NCBI GenBank assembly: GCA_028583685.1
Contig: JAMXIF010000015.1
Coordinates: 66,247,843 to 66,311,842 of the forward strand
Length of the DNA: 64,000 nucleotides
Reading direction: 5' to 3'
Origin: Petaurus breviceps papuanus
Taxonomy: Eukaryota > Chordata > Mammalia > Diprotodontia > Petauridae
Under the pieces are notes generated by a model. That model saw only the letters and a program-made list of their open reading frames with translations. It was not told where the DNA came from and did no database searches. Positions 1 to 11,349 of the stretch are shown one piece after another (positions within the stretch are counted from its first letter, which is position 1; each line of letters begins with the position of its first letter). The translations under genes were made by a program, and so were the position numbers.

Positions 1-2331
1 TATTTATTGTCTCAAGCAGTTTTTACTTGATTCTCTAGGATTCTCTAAGTATATCATCATATCATCTGCAAAGAGTGATAGCTTGGTCTCTTCTTTGCCT
101 AATTTGATTCCTTTGATTTCTTTTTCTTCTCTAATTGCTACTGCTAACATTTCTAATACCAGATTGAATAAGAGGGGTGATAGTGGACACCCTTGTTTCA
201 CCCCTGATCTTATGGGAAATGCTTCTAGCTTCTCCCCATTACATATAATACTTGCTGGTGGCTTTAAATAGATGCTACCTGTTATTTTAAGGAAGGCTCC
301 ATTTATCCCTATACTTTCTAATGTTTTTAATAGGAATGGATGTTGTATTTTGTCAAAAGCCTTTTCTGCATCTATTGAGATGATCATGTGGTTTCTGCTT
401 GTTTTATTGATGATATGATCAATTATACTGATGGTTTTCCTAATATTAAACCATCCTTGCATTCCTGGAATAAATCCTACCTGATCAAAGTGTATTATTC
501 TTGAGATAAGTTGCTGTAGTCTTTTTGCTAGTATTTTATTTAGAATTTTTGCCTCTATATTCATGAGGGAGATTGGTCTATAATTTTCTTTCTCTGTTTT
601 TCTCTTCCTGATTTAGGTATCAGTACCATATTTGTGTCATAAAAAGAATTTGGTAGGACCCCTTCTTCACTAATTTTCCCAAATAGTTTGTAGAGTATTA
701 GAATCAATTGTTCTTTAAATGTTTGATAGAATTCACTAGTGAATCCATCTGGCCCTGGAGATTTTTTCCTAGGGAGCTGACTGATGGCTTGTTCAATTTC
801 TTTTTCTGAGATGAGATTATTTAAGTAATTTACTTCCTCTTCAGTTAATCTGGGCAACTTGTATGTTTCTAAATATTCATCCATTTCCCTAAGATTGTCA
901 AATTTAAGTGCATACAATTGGGAAAAATAATTCCTAATTATTGTTTTGATTTCCTCTTCATTGGAGGTATATTCACCCTTTTCATTTTTGATGCTCATAA
1001 TTTGGTTTTCTTCTTTCTTTTTTTTTTATCATATTGACTAAGGGTCTATAAATTTTGTTGTTGTTTTTTTTTTTTCATAAAACCAGCTCTTGGTTTTATT
1101 TATTAGTTCAATAGTTTTCTTAATTTTGATTTTATTAATCTCTCCTTTTGTCTTCAATATTTCTAATTTAGTATTTAATTGGGGATTTTGAATTTGTTCT
1201 TTTTCTAGGTTTTTTAATTGCGTGCCCAATTCGTTGAGCTCCTTTTTCTCTGATTTAATCACGTATGCACTCAGGGATATAAAACTTCCCCTAAGAACTG
1301 CCTTTAATGCATCCCACAGATTTTGGTATGTTGTCTCATTATTATCATTCTCTTGAATGAAATTACTGATTGTTTCTATAATTTCTTGTTTGACCCACTC
1401 CTTCTTTAGGATTAAATTGTTTAATTTCCAATTAGTTTTCAGTCTGTCTTTCCCTGGCCCTTTATTGCATATAATTTTTGTTGCATCATGATCTGAGAAC
1501 GATGCATTTAATATTTCTGCCTTACCGCATAGAATTGTGAGGTTTTTATGCCCTAGAACATGGTCAATTTTTGAGTATGTGCCATAAACCGCTGAGAAGA
1601 AAGTATATTCCTTTTTTTCCCCATTCAGTTTTCTCCAGAGATCTATCATACCTATCCTCTCTAAAATCCTGTTCACCTCCTTAACTTCTTTCTTGTTTAT
1701 TTTGAGGTTGGATTTATCAAGTTCAAATAGGGGGAGATTAAGGTCTCCCACTAGTATAGTTTTGCTATCTATTTCTTCCTCTAATTCCTTTACCTTCACC
1801 TCTAGGAATTTGGGTGCTACACCACTTGGTGCATATATGTTAAGTAGTGATATTGCTTCATTCTCGATGGTGCCTTTTAACAGGATATAGTTTCCTTCCT
1901 TATCTCTTTTAATTAGGTCAATTTTTGCATTTGCTTTATCTGAGATAAGGATTGCTACCCCTTACCTTAGCTGAGGCGTGATATATTTTACTTCAGCCTT
2001 TTACCTTTACCTTGTGTGTATCCCTCTGTTTCAGATGTGTTTCTTGTAAACAGCATATTGGAGGATTATGATTTCTAATCCATTCTGCTATCCGTCTCTG
2101 TTTTATGGGAGAGGTCATTCCATTCACATTTACAGTTATGATTGTTATCTGTTTCTTTCCCCTCATCCTATTCCTGCCCCTGTTAATGTTCCTATTTTCC
2201 CTCCCTTCTCCCTTCCCCCCCTTAATAGTTTTCCTTTTGACCACCACCTCCCTCACTGTTCCCTTTTCGGCCCCCCTCCCTTTTCCTCCCCTTTTCCCCT
2301 TACTACTTCCCTCCCTACAAACCACTCCCAC
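1..2331 (-). pseudogene. L1 copy A ORF2 (endonuclease plus reverse transcriptase), broken
   Basis: ORF2 of L1 encodes the nicking endonuclease and reverse transcriptase that copy the element into a genomic break. At 2331-1993 the start has TVNVNGMTSPIKQR and ICCLQETHL, the first two catalytic motifs of an APE-type endonuclease. At 1799-1038 there are VGDLNLP, KIDHV and SDHDATK, the remaining active-site motifs. At 998-561 is the thumb-side [12 protein letters not shown] segment, and at 564-4 the RT palm with [31 protein letters not shown] and [11 protein letters not shown] (FADD near base 65). The frame is interrupted between about 1993 and 1800, between 1038 and 998, and at 561-564, so it cannot encode a working protein. 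The rest of the RT and the C-terminus are outside the window. Confidence 0.9.
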
Positions 2332-2735
2332 CCCCTTTCGTAACCCTTTCCCCCTCCTACTGCCTGTAGGATATTGTTATACTTAATGAAGTATGCTATT
2401 TTTTCTTCGCATCAAGAATGACAGGAACAAATCTCATGCGAAGCTCCTCTCCCTCCCCTCTTTCCCTCTAAAATGATACTTTTTGCGTTTCTTCTCTATA
2501 GCGTCCTATGCTTAACTGGTTGTTATGAGTGGCATAATTCACCCTTTTCCACTTCAACCATTCCCTTTCTTCCATTGCAGTCCCTTTGTAGCCCTTAACA
2601 AGATTTTTTTTAAATCGTCATTTTGTGTATTTTATAGTCATGCCCTCTATTTGTCTATAACCAGTTTGCTCTTATCAAATAGCAGGGTGTGTGTGTGTGT
2701 TCTCCTTGTTTACCTTTCTAAGTCACTGTTGCATC

Positions 2736-3783
2736 TCATAATTGGAGGTTGAATTTTCCATTGAGTTCTGGCTTTTTTATCAAGAAGGTCTGGAACTCTG
2801 TTATATCATTGAATGACCATCTCTTTGCCTGGAAGAATATGCTCAGTCTCGCTGGGTATGTGATCCTTGGTTGTAACCCGAGCTCTTTTGCCTTCCTGAA
2901 AATTGTATTCCACTCCCTCCAATCTTTTAGTGTAGAGGCTGACAAATCCTGTGCAATCCTCACTGTGGACCCTCGATATTTAAATTGTTTCTTTCTGGCA
3001 GCTTGAAGTATTTTCTCTTTTATCTGGTAGTTCTGGAGTTTGGCCACAACATTTCAAGGATTTTTCAGTTTGGGATCTCTTACAGCGGGTGTCCGGTGGA
3101 TTCTCTCGATTTCTATTTTCCCCTCAGGTTCTAGTATCTCAGGGCAGTTTTCCTTAACGAGCTCTTGGAGAGTGTTGTCCAGGCTCATTTTTTCATCATA
3201 ATTTTCTGGTAGGCCTATGATTCTCAGATTATCTCTCTTGGATCTGTTTTCCAGGTCAGTTATTTTTTCTTGAGGTATTTTACGTCTTTTTCTAATTTTT
3301 CATTTTTGTTGTTTTGCTTGGCTAATTCTTGGTTCCTCATAGAGTTATTTGTTTCCATTTGTTTAATTCTGGTTTTTAGCAAATCATTTTCCTTGGTTAA
3401 TTTTTGAAGCTCCTTTTCCATATCCTACACTTTTCTTTTTAGAGAGATGTTTTCCTCATTATGATGTTTTTCTAATTCTGCTATTTTCGTTTTGAGAGAA
3501 TTATTCATTTTGTCTTCTATCTCTCTCATTTTGTTTTAAAGTTCCTTTTGATCTCATCTAGGAGAGCCTTCTGTGCTTGGGACCCATTCCCTGTTGAAGT
3601 TTCAGCTGTGGGTGTGGAGTCCACATTGTCTCCCTCTGAGGTTGGTTCCTCCCTCTGAGGATAGTAGGACTCCAGAGTCTTTGTCTTTGTAGTGTGCTTT
3701 CTATCCATTTTGAGGCAGGGTCGTAGCCACACCCTTCCTCTAGGATCCCAAGCCTTTACTGTAGAGGGTTTTGCCCTGGGCAA
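2736..3783 (-). pseudogene. L1 copy A ORF1 (RNA-binding chaperone), broken
   Basis: ORF1p coats L1 RNA as a trimer. The N-terminal part (3783-3526) is hydrophilic and ends KALLDEIKRNFKTK, entering the coiled coil. The middle (about 3525-3050) is in frames broken by stops; it still reads as coiled-coil and RRM-like DNA. The C-terminal domain is open at 3047-2736, with QIKEKILQAARKKQFKYRG, TVRIAQDLSASTLKDWREWN and LGLQPRITYPARLSI, matching the usual ORF1p C-terminal pattern. ORF1 and ORF2 are separated by about 400 bases of pyrimidine-rich spacer. Confidence 0.88.
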
Positions 3784-4034
3784 TAGTTACTATGTTTTCA
3801 GGGTCAGAGGGGGGGTTTGGAGCAAGTGTCAGCCCCATCTTTGGAGGTCCTGAAAGGGGCTTTTTTTTTTTTAAAGATTTCTGGGCTATGAAGTGGTAGC
3901 CCCAGGAGTGTTTGCTGTCCAGTACAGGGGCCCCTGTATTTGCTTCTTACCATGCTCTTTTCAGTCCCAGACCTTTGGTCATAGGCCTGGTAGTGGACCT
4001 TGTGGTTGCTGGGAAGACTTGCCTTCTGAGTTGA

Positions 4035-4182
4035 TCAGGCGCCTTCCGGGCCTGCATCTGCCGGCCGCGCCACGCCTTCCCGGCCTGCGTCTGCCATGCC
4101 ACGCCTTCCCGGCCTGCGTCTGCTGCGCCGCGCCTTCCCGGCCGGCATCTGCCACGCCACACCGTGCCTTCCCGGCCTGCCA
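4035..4182 (-). repeat. CpG-rich tandem repeat in L1 copy A 5' region
   Basis: About four and a half units of roughly 30 bases, core cgccttcccggcctgcgtct, lie head to tail, separated by variable tgccatgc/tgctgcgc joints. The stretch is very rich in C, G and CpG in an otherwise AT-rich window. It ends at A9T9 at 4182-4200. It sits where the L1 5' UTR (promoter) should be, antisense to TLL1. Confidence 0.75.
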
Positions 4183-4448
4183 AAAAAAAAATTTTTTTTT
4201 ACAGTTACTTTTGCTAACTATATTTCCCTCCATCCTATTTCCCCTACCCCCATTTATTCTATTCTCCCTCTCCTTTCATACTGTCCCTCCTCAAAAGTGT
4301 TTTGCTTCTGATTATCCCTTCCTCCATTCTGCCCACCCTTCTATCATTGCGCCCTTCTCTTATGCCTTTCCCCTTCTATTTTCCTGTAGGGTAAGATAGA
4401 TATACCGCATTGCCTGTGTATCTTATTTCTCAGTTACATGTAAAATAA

Positions 4449-4612
4449 TTTTTTTTATTAAAAGCAATTGGGGTTAAGTAACTTGCTCAAGGTTACATGG
4501 CCAGTTTTTTTTTGTTTGTTTGTTTGTTTTGGCTGAGTATCTGAGGCAGGAACCGATCCCAGGTCTCCCAACTCTGGGGCTGGTGCTCTTACTGCGCCAC
4601 CTAGCCTCCCCT
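4449..4612 (-). mobile_element. Marsupial tRNA-derived SINE
   Basis: Reverse orientation: head ggggaggctaggtggcgcag on the minus strand near 4612, RNA polymerase III box B-like region, and tail caattgctttt at 4449-4475. It contains an internal tttg microsatellite at 4507-4535. It splits the 3' UTR of the old HAL1. Confidence 0.85.
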
Positions 4613-5136
4613 AAAACAAATTTTTAACATTAATTTTAAAACTTTGAGTTCCAAATTCTTAACCTTCCTTATTCCTTGCTCTCACTCATTGAGAAGGCAA
4701 GCAATTCGGTATAGGTTATACATATGTAGTCATGCAAAACACTTCCATAATAGTCATGTTGTTTCCTTTAACTTATCCCGCCTCAAAAATGTTTGTTTCT
4801 GATTAGCCCTTCCCCCTGTCTGCCCTGTCTTCTATTGTCCCCTCTTTTTTCCCCTTCCACCCCATTTTCCTGTAGGGTAAGATAGATTTCCATACCCAAA
4901 AGAGTGTATGTTATTCCCTCCTTAAGCCAGTTCTGATGAAATTAGGTCATCCCATTCCTTCTCACATCTCCCTTCTTACCCTCTATTGGAAATACTTTCT
5001 TGCCTGTTTTAGGTGTAATAATTTATGCCATTTCACCTCTCCCTTTCTCCTTTTCCCAATATATTCCTCTCTCATACCTTAATTTTATTTTTTAGATATC
5101 ATCCTTCATATTCAACTCACACCTGTGCCCTCTGTC

Positions 5137-5177
<41 letters not shown>

Positions 5178-5638
5178 TCCCTCTACCCTATTAATAAGAA
5201 TGATCTAATGAGTTGAAAATATCATCTTTCCATGTACTAATGTACAGCTATAATAAGTGTCTTATTGTTTCTCTTTCCTGTTTACCTTTTCATGTTTCTC
5301 TTGAGTATTGTATTTGAAAGTCAGATTTAATGTTCAACTCTTGGTTTTTCATCAAGTATGCTTGAAGTACTATATTCATTGAATGGGTAGGTGATTCTTG
5401 ACTTTAATCCTAGCTCCTTTGACCTCCAGAATATCATATTCCAAGTGATCTGATCCTTTAATACATAAGTTGCTAAATCTTGTGTCATTCTGCTTGTGTT
5501 TCCACAATACTTGAATTGTTTCTTTCTGGCTACTTCCAATATTTTTTTCCTTGATCTGAGTACTCTGGAATTTGGCTATAATATTCCTGTGTGCTTTCCT
5601 TTGAGCATTTCTTTCAGGAGGTGATCCATGTATTCTTT

Positions 5639-6294
5639 TTTTTAAAGAAATATTACAGCTTTTATGAAGTTATTATAAAACATCAGAACTCCTATACATA
5701 AAGTTATATATATACATATATATATATATAATTTTAAAATTGTCTGTGTATTAATTTTACTTCTTAGCTTGACTTTCTAATAAATCTTTGGCTGCATTGA
5801 TTTTGGCTGCTATATAAGGAGATCCTCCCTTGAGTGGGTGGTTTAAGAGCATGATTCATTGGTGAGCATCCCTGATTTTCCCTTTATTGGCTATAGGACT
5901 TACTTCTAATATTAGTGCAGCTTCTTACTTTGTCATTTTGGGTTCAATCCTGCCTCTGTAATAGCCACCACTGAAAGCACATTTTAGCAGACTTTGAATA
6001 GCTTGCTTTACTTGAGGCTCCATATGCTTCATTGTTTGCAAAACATATTGGCCTGCGAATCCTGCAGCAGTGATTGTCAGTCCCACAACTACTACTGTGC
6101 TGGCCATATCTTGGCCAGTGCTGCCCTGAGGCGGCAAAGCCACAGCTCATCCCAGCCCAGAGGCTGCACATCCAGCCTGGCCCAGCTCAGCCCCAGGCCC
6201 TGACTCCGGCCCACAGCCGCCACCTCAGGTCGGGCACAGAGAGGAGGAAGCATGCGACTGCCAAGCATCACAGGCTGACAAAAAGCTCCACCCT
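5639..6294 (-). pseudogene. DNAJC19: Processed pseudogene (retrocopy) of DNAJC19
   Basis: The minus strand from 6107 reads [20 protein letters not shown], then [20 protein letters not shown] and [16 protein letters not shown], then [40 protein letters not shown] and DLLESQAKK, ending at 5757. This is DNAJC19 (TIM14 family), a J-protein of the mitochondrial inner-membrane import motor. The coding copy is exactly 116 codons plus stop, the parent length, with no indels, but two in-frame stops: one after EPKMTK (where Arg is expected) and one in the HRRIM segment. The HPD motif of the J domain has become HPL. No introns; a GC-rich 5' UTR of about 185 bases is kept (6108-6294); a short T tract at 5633-5642 is the poly(A). 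Target duplication atgtattcttt at 5628-5638 and 6295-6305. It inserted into the old HAL1 ORF1. Confidence 0.92.
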
Positions 6295-8354
6295 ATGTAT
6301 TCTTTCCATTTCTATTTTGTGCTCTGGTTCTAGAATATCTGGTCAGCTTTCCTTGATCATTTCTTGAAAAATGATGTCTAGGCTCTTTACAATTTTCTTT
6401 TATCATGGCCTTCAGGTAGTCCAACAATTTTTAAATTATGTCTCCCAGATCTATTTTCCAGGTCACTTTGTTTTTCCAATGAGATATTTCATATTGTCTT
6501 CTATTTTTTCATTCTTTTGGATTTGTTTTATAATTTCTTGATTTCTCATAGAGTCATTAGCTTACATTTGAAACATCCTAATTTTTATGGAATTATTTTC
6601 TTCAGTGAGCAGTTGGACGTCCTTTTCCATTTGGCCAATTCTGCTTTTTAACACATTCTTCTCTTCATTGGCTTTTTGGATCTCTTTTGTCATTTGAGTT
6701 AGTCTATTTTTAAGGCATTATTTTCTTCAGGATTTTTTGGATCTCCTTTGCCAAGCTCTCAGTCATTTTTCATGATTTTCTAGCATCACTCTCATTTCTC
6801 TTCCCAATTTTTCCTTTACTTCTCTAACTTCATTTTCAAAATCCTTTTTCAGTTCTTCCATCGCCTGAAAATTATTCATATTTTTTGGAGGCTTTGGATG
6901 TAGGAGCTTTGACTTTTCTGTCTTCTTTCTTGTCAGCAAAGTTTAAGATTCTATAGGGTGAGGTTGTTTTTTTATTTCATTGTTTGCTCATTTTCCAGCC
7001 TATTACTTGACTTTTTTAACTCTTTGTTAAGATAGGACAGCACTTCCCAATGTGGAGGGTATATTGTTCCAAGCTTCAGGGGTTTTACATGCAGCTCTTT
7101 TCAGATATACTTCTAGGGACCTGTAAGTTTTCAGTTTTTATATGGTGGTATGATCTAAGGAACAGTGTATTCTCTCCTAGATTGTTCTCTTGTCTGACTG
7201 ACACAAAGATTATTTTCTGCCCTGGAAATGTAAAGAGGTATCCATCTCCACTGCTGCCACAAGCATTGCTATGCCAGTGTACCTCCAAGCCCCTAAAATG
7301 CCACCTAGGTGGCAGATACAAGTATGGCCAAAGCAACAGAGCCCTGCTTCATTGCTAGCAAAGAGACTCCTGAAATCTCCTTCTGACCAGTTGTTAGAAA
7401 CACTTATCATGTGTGGGCTGAATCTGCCTTGAAGCAGCCACTGTTTTCACCAGTACTGCCACTGATTCAGATACTCCCAAGGCTTACTCCTGGTTTGTTG
7501 GGGCCTAGGGTGTGGTGGGGCCAGGGCTGGACTGCATTCCTCTCTCACCCAGGTTCAACAGTCATACTGACCTTCTAAGTTGTCTGGCGTTTGTGGGCTG
7601 AGAAGTCTGGAAACTACCACAGCTGCCAGCTGCCCTGAAACCTGCTCTGGGTTTGCTGGGGTCTCGTCTGGCACAACCTGCGTTGGACTGCACTCCAATT
7701 TCAGCCTGGTGCAACAGTTCTTTCCTGTCAACCTTTTAGGTTTCTTTGGGCTGGAGATTTGTTTCACTCTTTTTTTGTGTTCTCTTTGCAACAGTAGAAG
7801 TTTGCTTCCAGGGTGGAGAGTGCTGTGTCCCAGATTTCTGGGGTTTTGCTCAATTGTTGTCAGAGCTTCTTCTAGACACCTGCCTCAGAACTGTGGGGAG
7901 GACTGCCTCTCCACAGCCTCAAGAAAGTCCCACACCAGTGCTCCTCACCACAGGACCACCACCCAAGATTGTGACCCAGGTCCAAGCAGGGCAAAGTGAG
8001 AGATTTCTGCAGTTGCCCTCTGGTCAGTTGCTTGGTTCCCCCACCATCTGTGGGCCTAGAGCTCTGGAAGAAGCTGCCATGGCAGCAGCTACAGCCTCTG
8101 CCACCTCCACCTCCCTGGGGGCTGGGGCTGGACCATGCTCTTCCCTCACCCAGTTCCCCACTGACTTTTATTTTCGTTTTGATGTTTATGGGTTGAGATG
8201 TCTGGAAACCACCACAGCTGCCAGTGATTTGATCTCCTGAAATCTTCTCTGGTCAGTCTATGGCCACTGGGTTGCGCTCTGCTCCTAGCCCTATGTGATA
8301 GGCCCTTGCTCCTGTTGGTTTACCAGGTTGTCCTCAGCTGGAGATATATTTAAT

Positions 8355-8610
8355 TCTGTCATTTTTGGGGTTCTGTAGCTCTAAAATTTTTTATAGTCAT
8401 TTTTTACAGTTATTTGAGATAACTGAGGATGAGCTCATTTAAATTCCTGCTTTTACTCCACCATTTTGGCTCTGCCCCGCCCCCTTTTTGTGTGTTCTGC
8501 TGCTCTAGAATTTGTTTAGAGTAATTTTTTACAGGTATTTAGAGGGGTTTGGGGGAAAGCTCTGGAGAGTCCTTGCTTTTACTCTTGCCTCTGCCCCTCC
8601 ATGAACTACT
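8355..8610 (-). repeat. Tandem 5'-end units of the old HAL1
   Basis: Two units of about 120 bases share ttctg.agctctaaaatttttta / ttctgctgctctagaattt followed by agtcattttttacag and a final tgcttttactc..ccat/gcctctgcccc. They lie head to tail at 8355-8480 and 8490-8610, as expected for a monomeric LINE promoter. Confidence 0.6.
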
Positions 8611-8639
8611 TTCTAACCACATCTCCCTTATCATTTTTT

Positions 8640-9300
8640 TGTTGCTAATTTATTGAACATGAGTGTAGGTTTTTACATTTATCCTCATATGTTTTAAAAC
8701 TCCAACTTGTAAAGATCCTGTGGATCAGAATCCTTGTGTTATATCTCTCAGCTTTCTTTCACCTACAAATTTGATAAGCATGCTATTTATTCCTTCATCT
8801 AAGTCATTGATAAAAATATTGAACAAAACTGGGGCAAGAAAAGAGCCCTCTGCATTGTTTTTGAAGATTTTTCTCCAGATTCATACTGTTCTTTCAGTCA
8901 AGGCCCCTGGAGTCTCATCAGCCACCAAATTAAAAATTCTGCAAAGTGCATTTTCATTGATCTTTTGTTCTCCATCTTTTCTGCTAGGATATTATGAGAA
9001 ATTTAGTACAGTGCTTTGTAGAAATCAAATGATATGCCATATCTGAAAAATTCCTCTTATTTTTCAACATAACTAGCATTCCAATCAAAGAATTCAGTGA
9101 GAATAAGCCTGGAATGACTTATTATTAATGAACATATGCTAGCTCATTGGTAGCACTTGTTATTGCTCTTAGTATTCACAGGCAAACTTTAAATATAAAT
9201 AATCCATTCTAGAATTTTATTAAGGAAAATAGAAACATCTTCCCAAGGAGAGAAAATTTTGCATTAGGTTTGCATTTTTCCAGGCAATTTTCTTTTGAAT
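8640..9300 (-). mobile_element. CR1/L3-like LINE relic, reverse transcriptase segment
   Basis: On the + strand, phrases such as acaaatttgataagcatgct, cttcatctaagtcattgat and cagtgctttgtagaaatc follow the antisense of the CR1-group RT region as I remember it (the part around the 'SKFADDTKL' and 'KAFDT' motifs). All frames are broken. It is older than the L1 and HAL1 copies. Confidence 0.6.
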
Positions 9301-9417
9301 AGAGGTATTAAATATTTTGACGTATTTTTTTCTAATTAAGAATCTGTATGCAAATGTTAAAAAGTCAGCTTCATCTCTTTAAGTGCTGAAACAATTCTGA
9401 CAGACCAATTCTGAAAA

Positions 9418-9640
9418 GTAGCAAGGCATAATGAATAGAGCCAGGAAAATCTGGGCACAATCCCTCTCCTGACAGTTACTAGCAATGTGACTTGTGGGCA
9501 AGGCACTTTGACATCAAGGATCCTTGTTTCCTCTTCTCTAAATAGCCTGACAACATTGTGGTAAGGCTCAAATGAGAAGAAGTATACAAGGTGCTTTCTA
9601 AACTTTAAAATGATATATAAATGTCAACATTATTTAAAAA
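9418..9640 (+). mobile_element. CORE-SINE (MIR/MAR-type)
   Basis: It has an eroded box A/B head (ataatgaatagagccagg), a core with gtgacttgtgggcaaggcac, and a tail with aggctcaaatgagaag and aaggtgctttctaaac. Confidence 0.7.
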
Positions 9641-9964
9641 ACATTATCATTATAAAGTATAAACTATTTTATTGTTTTATCATTGTGGAAAATAATGGTT
9701 CCAAATAGATCACTCTACATACAAAATACTTGCAAAGTTCTGCAGGAAAGACAACAATAACAACTAGCACCAGAAGAACAATGACAAATGTTTGACAATC
9801 AGTATACACTAAAAAGTTTGTTTCTGTTGCCTTTTAGTATGTGAATTGTCTGGGATAATTAGACATCATAATAAACTTGCTTATTTATATTCACAGCACA
9901 ATTTCTGGATATAGTAAACCCTTAGTGTGTTATTTTTAATTGGTTAATTCATTAAATCATTCAT

Positions 9965-10120
9965 TTTGGGGAAAGCAGCATTATATAGTGGATAGAGAAT
10001 TGATCTTGGAGTCAGCAAGACCTGGGTTTAAGGGCTACTTTTGACATATACTGGTTCTGTAACCCTATGCAAGTCACTTAACTTATCCATTGCCCCAGTC
10101 ACCTATCTAAGGCTCAAAGT
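9965..10120 (+). mobile_element. CORE-SINE (MIR/MAR-type), 3' end lost
   Basis: Head tatatagtggatagagaatt, then ggagtcagcaagacctgggt and gcaagtcacttaactta are typical of tRNA-derived marsupial SINEs. The right part is diverged. Confidence 0.7.
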
Positions 10121-10383
10121 TACAGCAGACTACCAAATCTGCTTTTTGTGGGCTTAGTGGAAGCTTCCTTAGTGGGATTTTTCCACATCAGTATAATTTG
10201 TCTTCCTTCTCCCATTCCCCCATACAAAAGGAAACAATAATTAGCTATAGTACTATTGTTCCCATTAGTTTCGCCTTTAGATAGATGATGTATCATTATT
10301 TATATATGTATCATTTTAAATAAATTTAGATAATATATGTAAAATGCTTTGTAACTTTGTAGCACAGTACAAATGAATTGTTG

Positions 10384-10645
10384 CAGAGAGGTGGTGCTAT
10401 AGATAAGAGTCCTGGCCCTGTTGTCAGGAAGATGTAAGTTCAAATCCAATCTTAGACATAGGCTAGCTGTGTGGCCCTGGGCAAGTCACTTAACCTCTGT
10501 TTACCTCAGTTTCCTCAACTGTAAATCAGTGATAATAATAACACCTACTTTACAGTGTTATTGTAAATGAATGGGATAATAATATTTGTAAAACACTTAG
10601 CGCAATGCTTGGCATGTAATAGGTGATTGTTCACACACCATTCAT
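10384..10645 (+). mobile_element. CORE-SINE (MAR/MON-type), near full length
   Basis: A complete run: gaggtggtgctatagataag, tggccctgttgtcaggaag, gtgtggccctgggcaagtc, cctcagtttcctcaactg, ataacacctactttacagtg, and aaacacttagcgcaatgctt with a final aataggtgatt. Confidence 0.85.
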
Positions 10646-10649
10646 GAAT

Positions 10650-11221
10650 AAAATCTGCCTCTGAGTTGAACTATTTGGTTTAAAACATTACTCACCTATT
10701 TCTGCTAAAATAATTTGGTTGAAAACTGGAGACATATAGGATCAATAAGATATCTTTTAGGAAAACTACATGCAAACTTTCTCATTCCAATATATAAATC
10801 ATCTGTAATTCTACTAATGAATGAATTCAAATGGGTTAATTCATTTTTGTTTGTAGTGTTGCTTTACATATCTTATATATACTTATATGTTGATTTTCTT
10901 GTTCATTCTATATTTTACTCTGCTAATGGCTTTACTAAAGATATAACAGTTTTAACTAGGCATTGAGTTCCTTTCCTTTTAGGAATTTATCTAACTCCTG
11001 ATCAATATGATTAATTTGATGTTAGCAAGAAAATAAATGCCAACTAATCACTCTCAATGAGTTTGTGAAATTAGTGACTGTGATAATAGAGACTGAAGAA
11101 GTGATTAGTTTCCTGAAAGTCATTTCATTCTAGAAGACAATGGTTGTTTTTTTAATCTGCTTATTTTCTGACTTTACATTAGGATAAGTTCCCAAACTAA
11201 CTAATGTCATCATTGGTACAG
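10650..11221. other. Intron without recognised repeat, ends at splice acceptor
   Basis: AT-rich unique sequence; I recognise no element. The last 60 bases hold the branch-point-like actaacta and the acceptor tacag for the TLL1 exon. Confidence 0.5.
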
Positions 11222-11349
11222 CAGATTGTGAACAGAAGATTCACAGTCCAAATGGAGTCATTAGCAGTCCCAACTGGCCAGACAAGTATCCAAGTAGGAA
11301 GGAATGCACATGGGAAATCAGTGCCACTCCTGGACACCGAGTAAAACTA
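11222..11349 (+). CDS. TLL1: TLL1 internal exon, first half of CUB4 domain
   Basis: Translating from the third base gives 42 codons beginning [11 protein letters not shown] and containing [20 protein letters not shown] and ATPGHRVKL. This is the start of the fourth CUB domain of the tolloid proteases; CEQKIHS and EISATPGHR fit tolloid-like 1 better than BMP1. TLL1 is a secreted, calcium-dependent astacin metalloprotease that processes procollagen, chordin and other matrix or BMP-pathway proteins; its CUB domains bind substrate. The exon holds the first CUB disulphide pair (DC and KEC). Boundaries: acceptor tacag before 11222 with branch-point-like ctaac about 30 bases upstream; donor gtgagt at 11350. 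It begins with the last two bases of a split codon (probably GCA, Ala) and ends at phase 0, matching the next exon at 51453. No stop or frameshift. Alternative: a close tolloid paralogue; a processed copy is excluded by the splice sites. Confidence 0.95.

Larger units (their letters stand above)
1..4190 (-). mobile_element. L1 LINE (copy A), 5' portion, cut by window edge
   Basis: Read on the minus strand it runs 5' region (about 4190-3790), ORF1 (3783-2736), spacer, then ORF2 from 2331 to the window edge. It keeps endonuclease and reverse transcriptase domains and lacks the ORF2 C-terminus and 3' UTR, which lie outside the window. Its 5' end abuts the 3' region of an older HAL1 at about 4190, so it probably inserted into that element; the boundary is marked by A9T9. 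Confidence 0.9.
4190..8610 (-). mobile_element. Old HAL1-type (ORF1-only LINE) element, interrupted
   Basis: From right to left on the minus strand it has a 5' region with a 'cagagccaaaatggtggag' start near 8480, a long GC-moderate 5' UTR (8475-7030), a decayed ORF1 (about 6960-5330), then a pyrimidine-rich 3' UTR with a (TG)n tract (5136-5175) and gaattcc/ttaaaacttt-type motifs shared with the copies at 11558, 46711 and 56343. No ORF2 sequence lies between ORF1 and the 3' UTR. It is interrupted by a SINE (4449-4612) and a DNAJC19 retrocopy (5639-6294), and L1 copy A abuts its 3' end. Confidence 0.75.
1..11221 (+). other. TLL1: TLL1 intron upstream of CUB4 (3' part)
   Basis: This is the end of the intron before the CUB4 exon, presumably following the EGF2-coding exon, which is not in the window. 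It ends at the acceptor tacag at 11217-11221. Contents are an L1, a HAL1, a DNAJC19 retrocopy, a CR1-like relic and several SINEs, listed separately. Bases 10650-11221 hold no recognisable repeat. Confidence 0.8.

Noticed and set aside
4035-4182. CRISPR-like spaced repeats
   Set aside because: Units are directly tandem without unique spacers and sit in a mammalian LINE.
3893-4399. 168-codon open frame across the L1 5' end
   Set aside because: It runs through the CpG-rich tandem repeat and a HAL1 3' UTR with no protein-like composition; low complexity from repeat units.
7580-8240. Overlapping open frames of 139 and 164 codons on the + strand
   Set aside because: They lie in the antisense of a HAL1 5' UTR, are rich in repeat-derived Ser/Thr/Pro, and recur as similar frames in other HAL1 copies (13832, 58402).
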